In this document: positions 1 to 9,307 of the stretch, in pieces
Position numbering within the stretch: position 1 is the first letter of the stretch
Layout: every line of letters starts with the position of its first letter
From: Mucilaginibacter xinganensis
GTDB lineage: Bacteria; Bacteroidota; Bacteroidia; Sphingobacteriales; Sphingobacteriaceae
Length of the DNA stretch: 64,000 nt
Direction of reading: 5' to 3'
NCBI RefSeq assembly: GCF_002257585.1
Contig: NZ_CP022743.1
Coordinates: 1,674,001-1,738,000 of the forward strand
Program-made: the position numbers and the translations under genes
Notes under the pieces: generated by a model
Database searches by the model: none
Seen by the model: the letters and a program-made list of their open reading frames with translations, nothing else
What the model was told of the DNA's origin: nothing

Positions 1-439
1 ACGAGCGGTTATCAAGCAAGCCGCCGTACTCGCGGGCAAACGGTACACCCTGTGCAACGCACTGGTCAATAATATTTACAGATACTTCGGCAAGGCGGTA
101 AACGTTTCCTTCGCGGGCCCGGTAATCACCACCTTTAATGGTATCATAAAACAGGCGGTAAACGCTGTCGCCGTCGTTCTGGTAATTTTTTGCAGCATTT
201 ATACCACCCTGCGCAGCAATAGAGTGCGCACGGCGCGGGCTGTCCTGGAAACAAAATGCTTTCACATTGTAACCCAGCTCAGCAAGTGACGCCGCTGCCG
301 ATGCGCCTGCCAAACCGGTACCTACAACTATAACGTCGTATTTACGCTTATTGGCCGGGTTAACCAGCTTTAAGTTAAATTTATGCTTGCTCCATTTTTC
401 GGCTAATGGACCCTCAGGAATTTTAGCATCTAAACCCAT
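1..439 (-). CDS. sdhA: Succinate dehydrogenase/fumarate reductase flavoprotein subunit, N-terminal part
   Basis: This is the catalytic FAD subunit of complex II, which oxidises succinate to fumarate at the inner membrane. Only the first 146 codons lie in the window; the rest runs off the left edge. The start ATG (437-439, minus strand) opens [10 protein letters not shown]. An FAD-binding dinucleotide motif [19 protein letters not shown] lies near residue 40, followed by [14 protein letters not shown], which in this family carries the histidine that binds FAD covalently. It lies about 70 nt downstream of sdhC on the same strand, the usual Bacteroidota sdhC-sdhA-sdhB order, so sdhB should follow outside the window. 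Identification is firm. Confidence 0.95.
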   Translation of the reverse strand, partial: MGLDAKIPEGPLAEKWSKHKFNLKLVNPANKRKYDVIVVGTGLAGASAAASLAELGYNVKAFCFQDSPRRAHSIAAQGGINAAKNYQNDGDSVYRLFYDTIKGGDYRAREGNVYRLAEVSVNIIDQCVAQGVPFAREYGGLLDNRS

Positions 440-511
440 GTTTTGTTGTATTTATTTTGAGTGACTGAGTGAACTTAATCAACTCCTTCTAACTTAATCT
501 AACCTAATTAA

Positions 512-1297
512 CTACTTGCTTATGCTTTGTAAATAATATACCACCGGCATAGCTGCAAAGCCTATCGGGATAATTACAGCAAACAGCCATGTACCTATAA
601 AATAAACAATAGGGGTGTACTTGCGGTGTACCCAGCCCAGCGTGCGGAATGCACTCTGAAAACCATGCAGCAAGTGGAACGACACAGCAAACATGGCTAT
701 AACGTAAAACGCTACGTAAAGCAAATTGCTAAAACTGCTTGCCACGCGTGCATGCAGGTCTTTCACCCGTATAACTTCGGTATTATTTTCAACAGATACG
801 CTTTTTTCAAATTCGGGCGTTACCGGCTGGTAATCAACCGAGGTAGTTTTGCCGGTTGATAGATCAGTACGGTACTCTTTATAAGTTACTTTGTTGCTGT
901 ATTTATAAGCAAACCAAAAGTCGCTCATGTGAATAACAATGAACAAAAATAAAATTGAACCCAGCAGGCCCATGTTTTTTGATGACCATGTAGCCGGTGA
1001 TTTGTTTATCGTTGCGTATGACACAGGCCTTGCTTTGCGGTTTTTAACAGTTAAAACCAATGCATACACGGCATGCACCAAAATTGAAAGATACAACAGG
1101 TAAGCAATTACTTCTATCGGCGGAAAATGCGTCAGGAAATTGGCATACAAATTAAATCCGTAACCCTCATCATTTTTAAACAATAACAGGTTACCGCCCA
1201 GGTGTACAATTAAAAACGTACACAGAAACAAGCCCGTTAAAGCCATGATTAGCTTTTTGCCCAACGATGAGTTAAAGGTTTGCTTAAATTCGCTCAT
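512..1297 (-). CDS. sdhC: Succinate dehydrogenase cytochrome b subunit (b558 type)
   Basis: Membrane anchor of complex II that passes electrons to quinone through b haems. The 261 residues contain five hydrophobic segments, with candidate haem-ligand histidines in the segments near residues 33, 75, 122 and 210. The opening SSLGKKLIMALTGLFL is typical of the single-subunit Bacteroidota/epsilon type anchor. A polar stretch of about 50 residues (roughly 133-185) lies between the third and fourth segments. It is the first gene of the operon, with sdhA 72 nt downstream. A -7 box lies at 1318-1325. Family assignment is by sequence character and context. Confidence 0.92.
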   Translation of the reverse strand: MSEFKQTFNSSLGKKLIMALTGLFLCTFLIVHLGGNLLLFKNDEGYGFNLYANFLTHFPPIEVIAYLLYLSILVHAVYALVLTVKNRKARPVSYATINKSPATWSSKNMGLLGSILFLFIVIHMSDFWFAYKYSNKVTYKEYRTDLSTGKTTSVDYQPVTPEFEKSVSVENNTEVIRVKDLHARVASSFSNLLYVAFYVIAMFAVSFHLLHGFQSAFRTLGWVHRKYTPIVYFIGTWLFAVIIPIGFAAMPVVYYLQSISK

Positions 1298-1317
1298 TAT
1301 AATTCTGATTTATTTGG

Positions 1318-1325
1318 CAAAAGTA
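1318..1325 (-). promoter_or_regulatory. -7 box of the sdhCAB promoter
   Basis: TACTTTTG on the minus strand fits the Bacteroidota sigma-A -7 consensus TAnnTTTG. It ends 20 nt before the sdhC ATG. No convincing -33 element was seen. Confidence 0.5.
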
Positions 1326-1582
1326 TTTATTATATACCAAAAGATATAAAGGTAAACAGCTTAATAAGCATCAATTAACTATTTAGAAACAATCTAAAAT
1401 AGAGTGTATTTCTTTTATTTTTGCAGATAAATATCCTTCTGTTATATTAGCGATGAAAACACAGAACCGTGGTTGTAAGATCCGGTAGCCAGGATGAAAT
1501 TGTTGCCGGAATTTTTTACGCTCGACTTATTTTGCGCTGATATACCGGTTTTGCCTCCCGATACTAAAAAAACACTTATCAT

Positions 1583-2722
1583 ATGAAATTCCCTTATCCC
1601 GTATTGCTTGCTATATTATTGACCGGCTGCAATAAAAAGGCCCATATTGAATTTACCGGAACCGCAACAGGTGTTAAAAATGGTGTTTTTATTGTGAAAA
1701 CTACCGGCGACAGCGCCATTTTTGGCGAAAACATAAAAGATGGAAAGTTTTCCATTGCCCAAAAAACATTGAACCACCCGGGGTATTATACTTTGGACGT
1801 TACCGATGCTGATAACAAAGACGAACACAACCCCTTTGAAGTTTACCTTGCCGATGGCAAGTACAACATTGAAACGGAGGCCGGTAAACTTGATAAATAC
1901 CCCAGGATAACCTCACCGTCAAAAATCCAGGATCAACTGTCGGCGTTTTATGTGCTGGCCGGTAACATGAGCGCCGATGCCAGGCAACAGGTTTTAAAAA
2001 TAAATAAGGAGTTAAACGATAAATACGCACAGCTATCGCCCGATGCTTACAATAACCTGCTGGCAAAACTGCAGGAAAACCAAGCCAAAATGCGCGATGT
2101 TGATGCAATTGCCTTTAAACAGTTTTTAAAACAATATCCACAGAGCGAGATCAGTGCACACATCATGTCGAAATTAGATTATGAGGGCGACCCGGTTACT
2201 TATTATGCTATTTTTAAAACGCTTACCCCGGCTGCTCAAAATAGCGACGAAGGCAAAGATATCGACGATAAATTAACGCACCTGATCAATTTGGTAGCCG
2301 GCAAAAAGGCACCAGCTTTACAGGGCAATACCCCTGATGGTAAACCATTTGACCTTAAGAGTATTAATAAAAAAGTAATTGTGGTTGATTTTTGGAAAGC
2401 AGGCAACGAATTGAGCCGTAAAAATCACGATCAGATCAAATCGCTGGTGGTGCAGGAAGAAGTGCAAAAGAACGTTGCATTCATCAGCGTATCGCTCGAT
2501 TCAAAATCTGACTGGTGGACTGGTGCACTGAAGGATGACAAACTGAACTGGACTCAGATCTCGGATCTTAAAGGAAACGATTCGCCAAACGCTGCAAACT
2601 ATAACATCACCGAAATTCCGTCCTATTATATCCTGGATGGTCAATGGAACATTATAGCGCCAAAAGTAGAGGCAAAAGGTATTGAATTTGAGGTGTCGCA
2701 GTATTTAAAAAAACACCGCTAA
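1583..2722 (+). CDS. DUF4369/TlpA-like lipoprotein lacking the CxxC active site
   Basis: A 379-residue envelope protein. A signal peptide ends in the lipobox LLTGC (Cys16), so it is probably a lipoprotein. Residues 20-120 resemble the DUF4369 beta-domain that precedes TlpA/ResA-type thioredoxin domains in Bacteroidota. Residues 245-379 have the thioredoxin layout, including VVDFWKAGNELSR, a cis-Pro region (TEIPSYYILD) and a C-terminal helix. Where active relatives have WCxxC, this protein has WKAGNELSR with no cysteine, so it should not act as a thiol oxidoreductase. It may have a binding or structural role. It is transcribed alone and converges on the phosphoesterase gene. Confidence 0.8.
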   Translation: MKFPYPVLLAILLTGCNKKAHIEFTGTATGVKNGVFIVKTTGDSAIFGENIKDGKFSIAQKTLNHPGYYTLDVTDADNKDEHNPFEVYLADGKYNIETEAGKLDKYPRITSPSKIQDQLSAFYVLAGNMSADARQQVLKINKELNDKYAQLSPDAYNNLLAKLQENQAKMRDVDAIAFKQFLKQYPQSEISAHIMSKLDYEGDPVTYYAIFKTLTPAAQNSDEGKDIDDKLTHLINLVAGKKAPALQGNTPDGKPFDLKSINKKVIVVDFWKAGNELSRKNHDQIKSLVVQEEVQKNVAFISVSLDSKSDWWTGALKDDKLNWTQISDLKGNDSPNAANYNITEIPSYYILDGQWNIIAPKVEAKGIEFEVSQYLKKHR

Positions 2723-2742
2723 TAAAAGCTGCGACTGGTCGC

Positions 2743-3408
2743 CTAATCTATAGCCAGCACTTTATCTTTAGTTATCGCAAAAATGCGGTCGGCTTTGCTG
2801 CTGCGGATAGCCACCCTGCCGGTAAACTGCCCAAACGATGGCAATACTAGCTGCCGGGCACCAAACGCAAAGCAGGGCAGGGTAAGGCTTTGCCGCCCTT
2901 TGCCCGTTAACCTGATGCCAGGATGAATATGCCCGCAAAATACGTAACCTTCGGCCAGTGCCAAATTGCTTTCGGGCAGCGGATGATGCAGCATCAGAAA
3001 CGGCCCCACCAGCAAATGCTCGTGTAGCTGGATGTTAAGGTTTTGATAGTAGCTATCGTCAATAATATCGTGATTTCCTTTAACTAAAATAATCTCCAGG
3101 TTTGGGAACTGGCTGCGCCAAAGGATAAACCAATCCCAGTCGGCATTCATGTCGCTATGGAAAAAATCACCCAGAAATATGATCTTTTCAGGTTTGTGCT
3201 CAAAAATCAGGTCAGATAAAACGGACAAATCATTCTGCTCCATATCCCGCGGCACGGCAATGCCAGCCTTTCGAAAATGACCAACCTTGCCCAAATGCAC
3301 ATCAGCAGCAATCAATGTTTTTTTTTGCTGCCAGTAAATTGCCTTTTGCGGCAGCAATAATAAATCCTGGTTTAATAAATTGAAAGAAACACCCCCGCCC
3401 GTAGTCAT
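2743..3408 (-). CDS. pdeM: PdeM-like metallophosphoesterase (ligase-associated DNA repair type)
   Basis: Calcineurin-like metallophosphoesterase of 221 residues, close to the usual size of the family annotated as ligase-associated DNA damage response endonuclease PdeM. The metal-binding motifs appear in order: ADVHLGK (near 35), GDFFHSD (near 100), KGNHD (near 130), HHPLP (near 158) and GHIHPG (near 176). The family is thought to act with an ATP-dependent DNA ligase, a DEXH helicase and an exonuclease, but none of those partners is adjacent here. The -7 box TACTTTTG lies only 4 nt before the ATG. Enzyme class is firm; the repair role comes from family knowledge. Confidence 0.85.
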   Translation of the reverse strand: MTTGGGVSFNLLNQDLLLLPQKAIYWQQKKTLIAADVHLGKVGHFRKAGIAVPRDMEQNDLSVLSDLIFEHKPEKIIFLGDFFHSDMNADWDWFILWRSQFPNLEIILVKGNHDIIDDSYYQNLNIQLHEHLLVGPFLMLHHPLPESNLALAEGYVFCGHIHPGIRLTGKGRQSLTLPCFAFGARQLVLPSFGQFTGRVAIRSSKADRIFAITKDKVLAID

Positions 3409-3412
3409 GGCG

Positions 3413-3420
3413 CAAAAGTA
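3413..3420 (-). promoter_or_regulatory. -7 box directly before the pdeM start
   Basis: TACTTTTG on the minus strand ends 4 nt from the ATG at 3406-3408, so the predicted transcript would begin at or next to the start codon. Confidence 0.5.
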
Positions 3421-3508
3421 ATAAAGGTAAATCAGTAAAAAAAACGCCTTCCAAAGCTATAATTTAATACGTTAATATGGTATTTTAGCGTAGGTAATTA
3501 ATCCCCTG

Positions 3509-4678
3509 ATGACTTTAACTGACTTTGCGCCCGTGTCATTCAACAAGCGCGTACCTATAGTTGATATGCTGCGCGGATGGGCATTGTTGGGCGTTGTGTT
3601 AATGAACTATTCTGATTTTTTCAGTATGGGCGCGCCGGATAATTATAAACCGGATGTTTTTAACAATATTTTACTTACAGGTGGCAGCATCTTGTTTGCA
3701 TCTAAATCATGGACGCTTTTAAGCTTTTTATTTGGTTATGGTTTTGCTGTACTGATGCAGAACACGGCCAACAAGGGGATTGACACCAATAGTTTTTTTT
3801 TAAAAAGGATGTTTTGGCTTTTTGTAATTGCATTTTTTAACAGCATGTTTTTCTTTGGTGATATTTTAAAGGACTATGCTTTTTTGGGTATCATCCTGCT
3901 GATGTTTCAAAAATGTTCAGTAAAAACTTCGCTTTACATTGCAGCTCTCCTGTTTTTGCTTATCCCACTGGTTACATCGCTGGTTATTAATTTTACCGGG
4001 CCGGCAAGCTTCGGGATTCTTGCGCCATACTTTCCGTTGTACAAAAGCCATTCGCTGCTCCAAATATTTTGGTTTGGCCTGCTGGGCACCTGGAAGGGGC
4101 AGGTTATTAATTTAAATTGTACCGGCACCGTGCACACGGTAATGTTTTGCTGTTTTATGATGGGCCTTGCAGCAAAAAAAGCAGCTTTTTTTGAAAATAT
4201 AATGGTTAACAAAAGGGCAGTCATTAAAATATGGGCAGTAAGCCTTGCATTGTTAATTGTAATCATCATACTCAACCTCAGCTTGCGCAAGCCGGCTTTA
4301 ATTGCCAAATATTATAACCCTGACTATTGGGTGGTACTGGTCACTATGACGTTTACCACTGCATCGCTATGCTGGTTATATGTCGCTGGTGCGCTTAAAA
4401 CGTTTTTTGCCGCTATGCAAAGCATCGGTAAAATGACACTTACCAATTATATTATGCAAAATGTTATCAGCATTTTTCTTTTTTCGGGCTTTGGTTTCGG
4501 GTTGGCGCTAACGCAGAGGATAGCTGCGGTTTGGTATTACCTGATAGCCTTGCTTGTTTATGTGTTGCAGGTATATTTAAGCAAATGGTGGCTGAAATAC
4601 AATTACTATGGCCCGGTTGAGTGGCTTTGGCGGCAGCTAAGCTACGGTAAACGACTTGGAATAAAAATTAAGAATTAG
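3509..4678 (+). CDS. DUF418 family multi-pass membrane protein
   Basis: A 389-residue inner-membrane protein with about nine to ten hydrophobic segments. It opens with RVPIVDMLRGWALLGVVLMN, the hallmark N-terminus of the DUF418/YeiB family, and ends with a DUF418-like region (GKMTLTNYIMQN followed by two helices). Members are distantly related to acyltransferase-3 and NagX membrane acyltransferases, but their substrate is generally unknown. It is a single gene that converges on the AraC-type regulator with 3 nt between the stops. A near-consensus -7 box (TATTTTAG at 3481) lies 20 nt upstream of the ATG. Confidence 0.85.
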   Translation: MTLTDFAPVSFNKRVPIVDMLRGWALLGVVLMNYSDFFSMGAPDNYKPDVFNNILLTGGSILFASKSWTLLSFLFGYGFAVLMQNTANKGIDTNSFFLKRMFWLFVIAFFNSMFFFGDILKDYAFLGIILLMFQKCSVKTSLYIAALLFLLIPLVTSLVINFTGPASFGILAPYFPLYKSHSLLQIFWFGLLGTWKGQVINLNCTGTVHTVMFCCFMMGLAAKKAAFFENIMVNKRAVIKIWAVSLALLIVIIILNLSLRKPALIAKYYNPDYWVVLVTMTFTTASLCWLYVAGALKTFFAAMQSIGKMTLTNYIMQNVISIFLFSGFGFGLALTQRIAAVWYYLIALLVYVLQVYLSKWWLKYNYYGPVEWLWRQLSYGKRLGIKIKN

Positions 4679-4681
4679 AGA

Positions 4682-5572
4682 TCAGTTGACCACCTGTTTG
4701 CGGTATTGATTGGGGCTGATACCTACTTCTTTTTTGAACAACCTTGAAAAATAAGGCAGGTTATCAAAGCCTAAGGTATAAGCAGTTTCGGCAATATTGC
4801 TGTCTGACCCTTTCAAAATGTTCTTGGCTTCTGAAATTAAAAATATGTGGATCAGTTCAATAGCTGTTTTGCCGGTTTCCTGTTTCAGCAGATCACTTAA
4901 ATAACGGGTTGAAAGGTTCAATTGATCAGCCATCATTTTTACGGTAGGCAATCCTTTTTGCTCCAGCAAACCCGACCCAAAATACAGGTTGAGCGCATCG
5001 TTAAATTTGGAGACTAATTTGCCCGACAGGTCCATCCTGTTCATAAACTGGCGCTTATAAAAGCGTTGCGAATATTTCAAAATCGAGTCGATGTGCCCAA
5101 GGATGATTTCGCGGCTATACTCGTCCTGGTTATTGTAATATTCTGTTTCAATTTTCCGGTAAAGCTCCCAAACTATTTCTTCCTCTCTTGGAGACAAATG
5201 CAGCGCCTCGCTTAATTCATATTCAAAAAAACCATATTTTTTGATATCGTTGTGCAATACATGCCCGTTCAAAAAATCTTCGTGAATGAAGATGATAAAA
5301 CCGTTTTCCTCGAACTCCAGGTTTTTAAACTGGATTACCTGGCGTGGCTTCACAAACGACATTGACCCGGAATCATGATCATACGTAGTTCGTCCATACA
5401 AAAATAACCCGGCCTTTAACTTCTTAAAACCGATGGCATAAAAATCGCCTGTAAATTCGGTTTCACCTATCGAGCAGCTGTTCTTACACATAAACAAACT
5501 GAGCATCGGATGTTCCGGTGGCGGAAAACCATTCGCGCGGTGCATTTCGGCCAGGGTTTTAAAGTGTTTCAT
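4682..5572 (-). CDS. AraC family transcriptional regulator
   Basis: A 296-residue DNA-binding regulator. The C-terminal 100 residues hold two helix-turn-helix units: VKMMADQLNLSTRYLSDLLK, then NIAETAYTLGFDNLPYFSRLFKKEVGISPNQYRK, the second being the AraC signature. The N-terminal 170 residues form a cupin-like sensing domain of unknown ligand. It lies downstream of an SDR oxidoreductase on the same strand with a hairpin in the gap. In Bacteroidota such AraC/SDR pairs are common and often functionally linked, which is inference here. Confidence 0.92.
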   Translation of the reverse strand: MKHFKTLAEMHRANGFPPPEHPMLSLFMCKNSCSIGETEFTGDFYAIGFKKLKAGLFLYGRTTYDHDSGSMSFVKPRQVIQFKNLEFEENGFIIFIHEDFLNGHVLHNDIKKYGFFEYELSEALHLSPREEEIVWELYRKIETEYYNNQDEYSREIILGHIDSILKYSQRFYKRQFMNRMDLSGKLVSKFNDALNLYFGSGLLEQKGLPTVKMMADQLNLSTRYLSDLLKQETGKTAIELIHIFLISEAKNILKGSDSNIAETAYTLGFDNLPYFSRLFKKEVGISPNQYRKQVVN

Positions 5573-5665
5573 TTTAAGAAGTTTTCTAATTCAAAATTAC
5601 GGGTTGCGTTAATGCAGATGGTAATCTGGATGTAATAGTTACAAGGGAATGTGTTTCAAATCAAT

Positions 5666-5723
5666 AAAACCGCCACCGCCTGGTCACTACCTGCGGGCAA
5701 GTATTTTGGGCAATGGCGGTTTT
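5666..5723 (-). terminator. Weak hairpin between the SDR and AraC genes
   Basis: The 10-bp arms AAAACCGCCA (5666-5675) and TGGCGGTTTT (5714-5723) are perfect inverted repeats separated by 38 nt. The T-rich arm end could end transcripts on either strand. The long loop makes it a weak candidate. Confidence 0.35.
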
Positions 5724-5740
5724 TATGGGATTGAATTTAA

Positions 5741-6559
5741 TTACTTTCCATGTGCTTTAGCGGCAACATCTGCCCATTGCTCCCATTCAGCCAGTTTGCC
5801 TGCATAAACCTGTTTTACCCAGGGTAATGCAACCTTACCGAGAAACAGCCTCAAAGGTGGGTTTTCACTGTCCACCAGTTTTAAAACTGCTTCAGTAGTA
5901 GCTTCCGGAATGCCAAAGCTTTCATCTGTTAAGCCTGCCTGGAATGCAGCACGAACTGGCTCATAAACCTCCATCGGTGTAGTGCTGGTTGCCGAAGCGC
6001 CTGCCCAATCTGTAGAGAAACCGTTTGGTTCAATTAATGATACGTTTATTCCAAAGCCTTTAACCTCGGCAGCCAAAGTTTCACTCAATCCTTCAACCGC
6101 AAATTTACTTGCGTTGTAAAGACCTAAAACCGGCAGGGTGGTAATTCCCAAAACGCTCGATACCTGGATGATATGCCCATGGCCCTGTGCCCTCATCACG
6201 GGCAATACGGCCTGTGTTGCCCATAGCAAACCAAACACGTTGGTTTCAATTTGCGCACGCGCCTGTTCTTCTGTAGTTTCTTCTATGGTGCCAAACAAAC
6301 CAAAACCTGCATTATTTATCAATACATCAATAGCACCGAAATGCTGTTTGGCTTTTTCAACCGCCGCAAAAACTGCATCGCGGTTGTTTACGTCCAGCTG
6401 CAGGGGAAGAATGGAATCACCGTAATCGGTAACCAAATCGTTAAGGGTATCTGTATTACGGGCGGTAGCAACTACTTTGTCGCCGCGTTTTAAAAATGCT
6501 TCTGCCCAGATCTTTCCAAATCCGCGTGAAGCGCCTGTTATGAAAATTATTTTTGCCAT
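5741..6559 (-). CDS. SDR family NAD(P)-dependent oxidoreductase
   Basis: Classical short-chain dehydrogenase/reductase of 272 residues, with a Rossmann fold. The cofactor motif GASRGFGK lies at the N-terminus, NNAG at about residue 85, and the catalytic Ser-Tyr-Lys as VSSV...YNASK near residues 135-151. An Arg at about 38 (ATARN) suggests a preference for NADPH. The substrate cannot be told. It is followed on the same strand by an AraC regulator. A -7 box TAACTTTG lies 26 nt upstream of the start. Confidence 0.92.
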   Translation of the reverse strand: MAKIIFITGASRGFGKIWAEAFLKRGDKVVATARNTDTLNDLVTDYGDSILPLQLDVNNRDAVFAAVEKAKQHFGAIDVLINNAGFGLFGTIEETTEEQARAQIETNVFGLLWATQAVLPVMRAQGHGHIIQVSSVLGITTLPVLGLYNASKFAVEGLSETLAAEVKGFGINVSLIEPNGFSTDWAGASATSTTPMEVYEPVRAAFQAGLTDESFGIPEATTEAVLKLVDSENPPLRLFLGKVALPWVKQVYAGKLAEWEQWADVAAKAHGK

Positions 6560-6585
6560 TGTTTTAATTGTTAAAATTTATACGA

Positions 6586-6593
6586 CAAAGTTA
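6586..6593 (-). promoter_or_regulatory. -7 box of the SDR gene
   Basis: TAACTTTG on the minus strand matches TAnnTTTG and ends 26 nt before the ATG at 6557-6559. Confidence 0.45.
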
Positions 6594-6707
6594 TAGCAGG
6601 GCAGGGAAACAGATTTATACAAAAGTAGGTAAAACAGATACATTTAGGCGGATTGGTGAACGGCAGATCAGGAACAGTGTACTGACAAATATTGCAATTG
6701 CCGGTTA

Positions 6708-6734
6708 ACAAAAAACCCGGCACATGGCCGGGTT
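6708..6734 (-). terminator. Rho-independent terminator of the degP-like gene
   Basis: A perfect 8-bp GC-rich stem (AACCCGGC and GCCGGGTT, 6714-6721 and 6727-6734) has a 5-nt loop. On the minus strand a run of T follows. It lies about 30 nt after the protease stop codon. Confidence 0.85.
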
Positions 6735-6765
6735 AAACTATTTAATCTGTTAATAACAGTTTCAA

Positions 6766-8313
6766 TTACTGAACCTGTAAAGCAACTCTTAATCTTGATC
6801 CGTCGGGGTAAAGGCCGCCTATTACCAATACGCCGTTACGTGGATTGCTTAAGGCTTTATCAAGGGCACCAACACTTGAAATTGGCTGCCTGTTTACTTC
6901 AGTAATAACGGATCCAACCGGGATTTCGGTATTATCAAATAAGCCATCTTCCCTTACCTGGGTTACCAGCACACCACCGTTAACATGGAACTTAGCCTTC
7001 TGCGCGGCATTAAGCGGTACAAAACTAGCGCCTATCCTGTTAAACATTTCTTCAGCTGATTTTGAAACGGCCATTTTTGGTGTTGGTGCATCTGCTTTAA
7101 GGGTAATAGCGAAATTTTTCTCGTCGCTACCGCGTAAAGCAGTTATGTTTATTTTATCGCCGGGGCGTAACCGGCCTACACGTTCTTGCAGGTCTGAAGA
7201 TTCATAAACGGTATTTCCTTCAACCTTGGTAATAATGTCACCCTCTTTTAAACCGGCTTGTTCAGCGCCACCGCCCGGCAGTACACTGCTTACATATAAA
7301 CCGTATGTCCTGTCAACTTTAAGCTCTTTGGCTTTATCCTGGTCAAGTTCAGCAAAGCTGATCCCAACATACCCGCGTTTTACAGCGCCGTATTTTTCAA
7401 TGTCATCAAGCACCTTTTTTGCCAGGTTAATAGGTATGGCAAAACCATAACCTTCGTACGATCCGGTATGCGATGCGATGGCAGAGTTGATACCAATCAG
7501 TTCGCCATTGGTGTTTACCAGAGCACCACCGCTGTTACCAGGGTTAATAGCAGCATCTGTTTGAATGAAGGACTCAATCGCCTTGTTCAATTTTGGCTGC
7601 TGGCTTTGGTATTGTGTGCGGCCAAATGGGTTTTCATCCTGCCGATCTTCACTGCCAATTATGCCGATTCCGCGGCCCTTTGCACTAACAATCCCCGCCG
7701 TAACGGTAGAGGTTAATTTAAACGGGTTACCCACTGCAAGCACCCACTCGCCAACTTTTACAGCATCTGAGTTACCTAATTTTACGATAGGCAAATCATG
7801 TCCATCAATTTTTATGAGGGCCAGGTCTGTGCTGGGATCGGTACCTACCACTTTTGCGCTGTAGTTACGGTGGTCGTTGGTAACAATTTCTATTTTATCG
7901 GCTTTTTCAACCACGTGGTTATTTGTTACTATATAGCCGTCGGGCGAAATGATAACGCCCGAACCTGAAGCCATTTGCGGGCCCGAAGGGCGCATGCGCT
8001 GGCCAAACATATCACCAAACATTTGCTGTAGCTGGCTTTGCTTGTCGTTGTCCGACTGATTTGAATAGGTAGTACGGATATAAACAACAGCAGGGGTAAC
8101 GGCAGCTGCGGCCTGCGTGAAATCAACTGCACCGGCAGACGATACGATGGCAGACGTTGCAGGGGTTAAATGATTGCTTGTCGCATAATACACCTTTTGC
8201 TTGTCTTCAAAACTCATGTTATTGGCGTACTTATTTTCAATCACTTTATAAGTCCCTAACGCCATGGCCCCGCCAACAAAGGCGGTTAATAATGTTAATC
8301 CAAACTTTTTCAT
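6766..8313 (-). CDS. degP: DegP/HtrA family periplasmic serine protease
   Basis: Do-type protease and chaperone of envelope quality control, 515 residues from the ATG at 8311-8313 (MKKFGLTLL). An upstream GTG in frame is possible but less likely. A single N-terminal membrane segment or signal precedes the trypsin-like domain. The triad is His in TNNHVV (near 132), Asp in STDLALIKI (near 163) and Ser in NPGNSGGAL (near 262). Two PDZ domains follow, about 310-395 and 425-515, as in DegP/DegQ. Regulation by an envelope stress factor cannot be seen. A -7 box TAAATTTG lies 41 nt upstream, and a strong terminator follows the stop. Confidence 0.93.
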   Translation of the reverse strand: MKKFGLTLLTAFVGGAMALGTYKVIENKYANNMSFEDKQKVYYATSNHLTPATSAIVSSAGAVDFTQAAAAVTPAVVYIRTTYSNQSDNDKQSQLQQMFGDMFGQRMRPSGPQMASGSGVIISPDGYIVTNNHVVEKADKIEIVTNDHRNYSAKVVGTDPSTDLALIKIDGHDLPIVKLGNSDAVKVGEWVLAVGNPFKLTSTVTAGIVSAKGRGIGIIGSEDRQDENPFGRTQYQSQQPKLNKAIESFIQTDAAINPGNSGGALVNTNGELIGINSAIASHTGSYEGYGFAIPINLAKKVLDDIEKYGAVKRGYVGISFAELDQDKAKELKVDRTYGLYVSSVLPGGGAEQAGLKEGDIITKVEGNTVYESSDLQERVGRLRPGDKINITALRGSDEKNFAITLKADAPTPKMAVSKSAEEMFNRIGASFVPLNAAQKAKFHVNGGVLVTQVREDGLFDNTEIPVGSVITEVNRQPISSVGALDKALSNPRNGVLVIGGLYPDGSRLRVALQVQ

Positions 8314-8354
8314 TTTATCTCTCACTTTTCTGTTTATGTTATTTTCTTGTAAAA

Positions 8355-8362
8355 CAAATTTA
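8355..8362 (-). promoter_or_regulatory. -7 box of the degP-like gene
   Basis: TAAATTTG on the minus strand matches TAnnTTTG, 41 nt upstream of the chosen ATG. Confidence 0.4.
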
Positions 8363-8504
8363 ATACCATATAGACGTTATTACCTACAGTAAGTTATATG
8401 TATTTTTGTTAAAATTTGTTAAATATAACACCACGGCAGCTTTGTAAATATTTCATCCTGATGTTATTACTAACAAAGTTGCTAAATATTATTCAGCTAT
8501 TGCG

Positions 8505-9290
8505 ATGATCCATTTTTATAAATACCAGGGAGCAGGGAACGATTTTATTTTGGTTGATAACCGTGAAGGCATTGTAAATCATCATAATCCGCAGCTTATT
8601 GCCCGTTTATGCGACCGCCGCTTCGGGATTGGCGGGGATGGCATGATGTTTTTGCAGGCCGTGGAAGGTTATGATTTTGAAATGGTTTACTATAATTCAG
8701 ACGGGCAGCCCAGCAGTATGTGTGGTAACGGCGGCCGCTGTATAGTGGCTTTTGCCAAGCATATAGGTGTAATTGACACCGAGACAAACTTTTTGGCAGT
8801 CGATGGGCCTCATTATGCCAAAATTTCAGAAAGTGGCGATTGGGTGAGCCTGCAAATGACAGATGTTGAAACGGTAAACCGGGATGCTGAAGCCTACGTG
8901 TTAAACACAGGCTCGCCACATTATGTAACGCTGGCAGCAGATTTAAAAGATAAAGATGTTTATGCCGAAGGCTCCGCCATCCGTAATAATGATACTTACC
9001 GCAAGGAAGGCATCAATATTAACTTTGTTGAACCCGCCGGCGACGGTTATTTTGTTAGGACCTTCGAACGCGGCGTTGAAGATGAAACCTATGCCTGTGG
9101 CACCGGCGTAACAGCGGTAGCGTTGGCCATGGCCAAACATAACCACCAAACCGGCCATCTCAATACCCCCATAAAAGTTTTAGGCGGGAACCTGAATATT
9201 CGCTTTGATTATAACGGACAAAAATTCAGCAGCATATTTTTAGAAGGCCCTGCGGTAAAGGTGTTTGAGGGTGATATGGAGATCTGGTAA
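8505..9290 (+). CDS. dapF: Diaminopimelate epimerase
   Basis: Converts LL- to meso-diaminopimelate, the precursor of lysine and of the peptidoglycan cross-linking residue. The 261 residues show the pseudo-symmetric DapF fold with both catalytic cysteines: SMCGNGGRC near residue 73 and YACGTGVTA near residue 200. The N-terminal FYKYQGAGNDFILVDNR is the family signature. Length is normal. The gene stands alone and converges on an ACT-domain gene with 17 nt between the stops. Confidence 0.97.
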   Translation: MIHFYKYQGAGNDFILVDNREGIVNHHNPQLIARLCDRRFGIGGDGMMFLQAVEGYDFEMVYYNSDGQPSSMCGNGGRCIVAFAKHIGVIDTETNFLAVDGPHYAKISESGDWVSLQMTDVETVNRDAEAYVLNTGSPHYVTLAADLKDKDVYAEGSAIRNNDTYRKEGININFVEPAGDGYFVRTFERGVEDETYACGTGVTAVALAMAKHNHQTGHLNTPIKVLGGNLNIRFDYNGQKFSSIFLEGPAVKVFEGDMEIW

Positions 9291-9307
9291 TTTGGTTTGT
9301 TCGTCAA

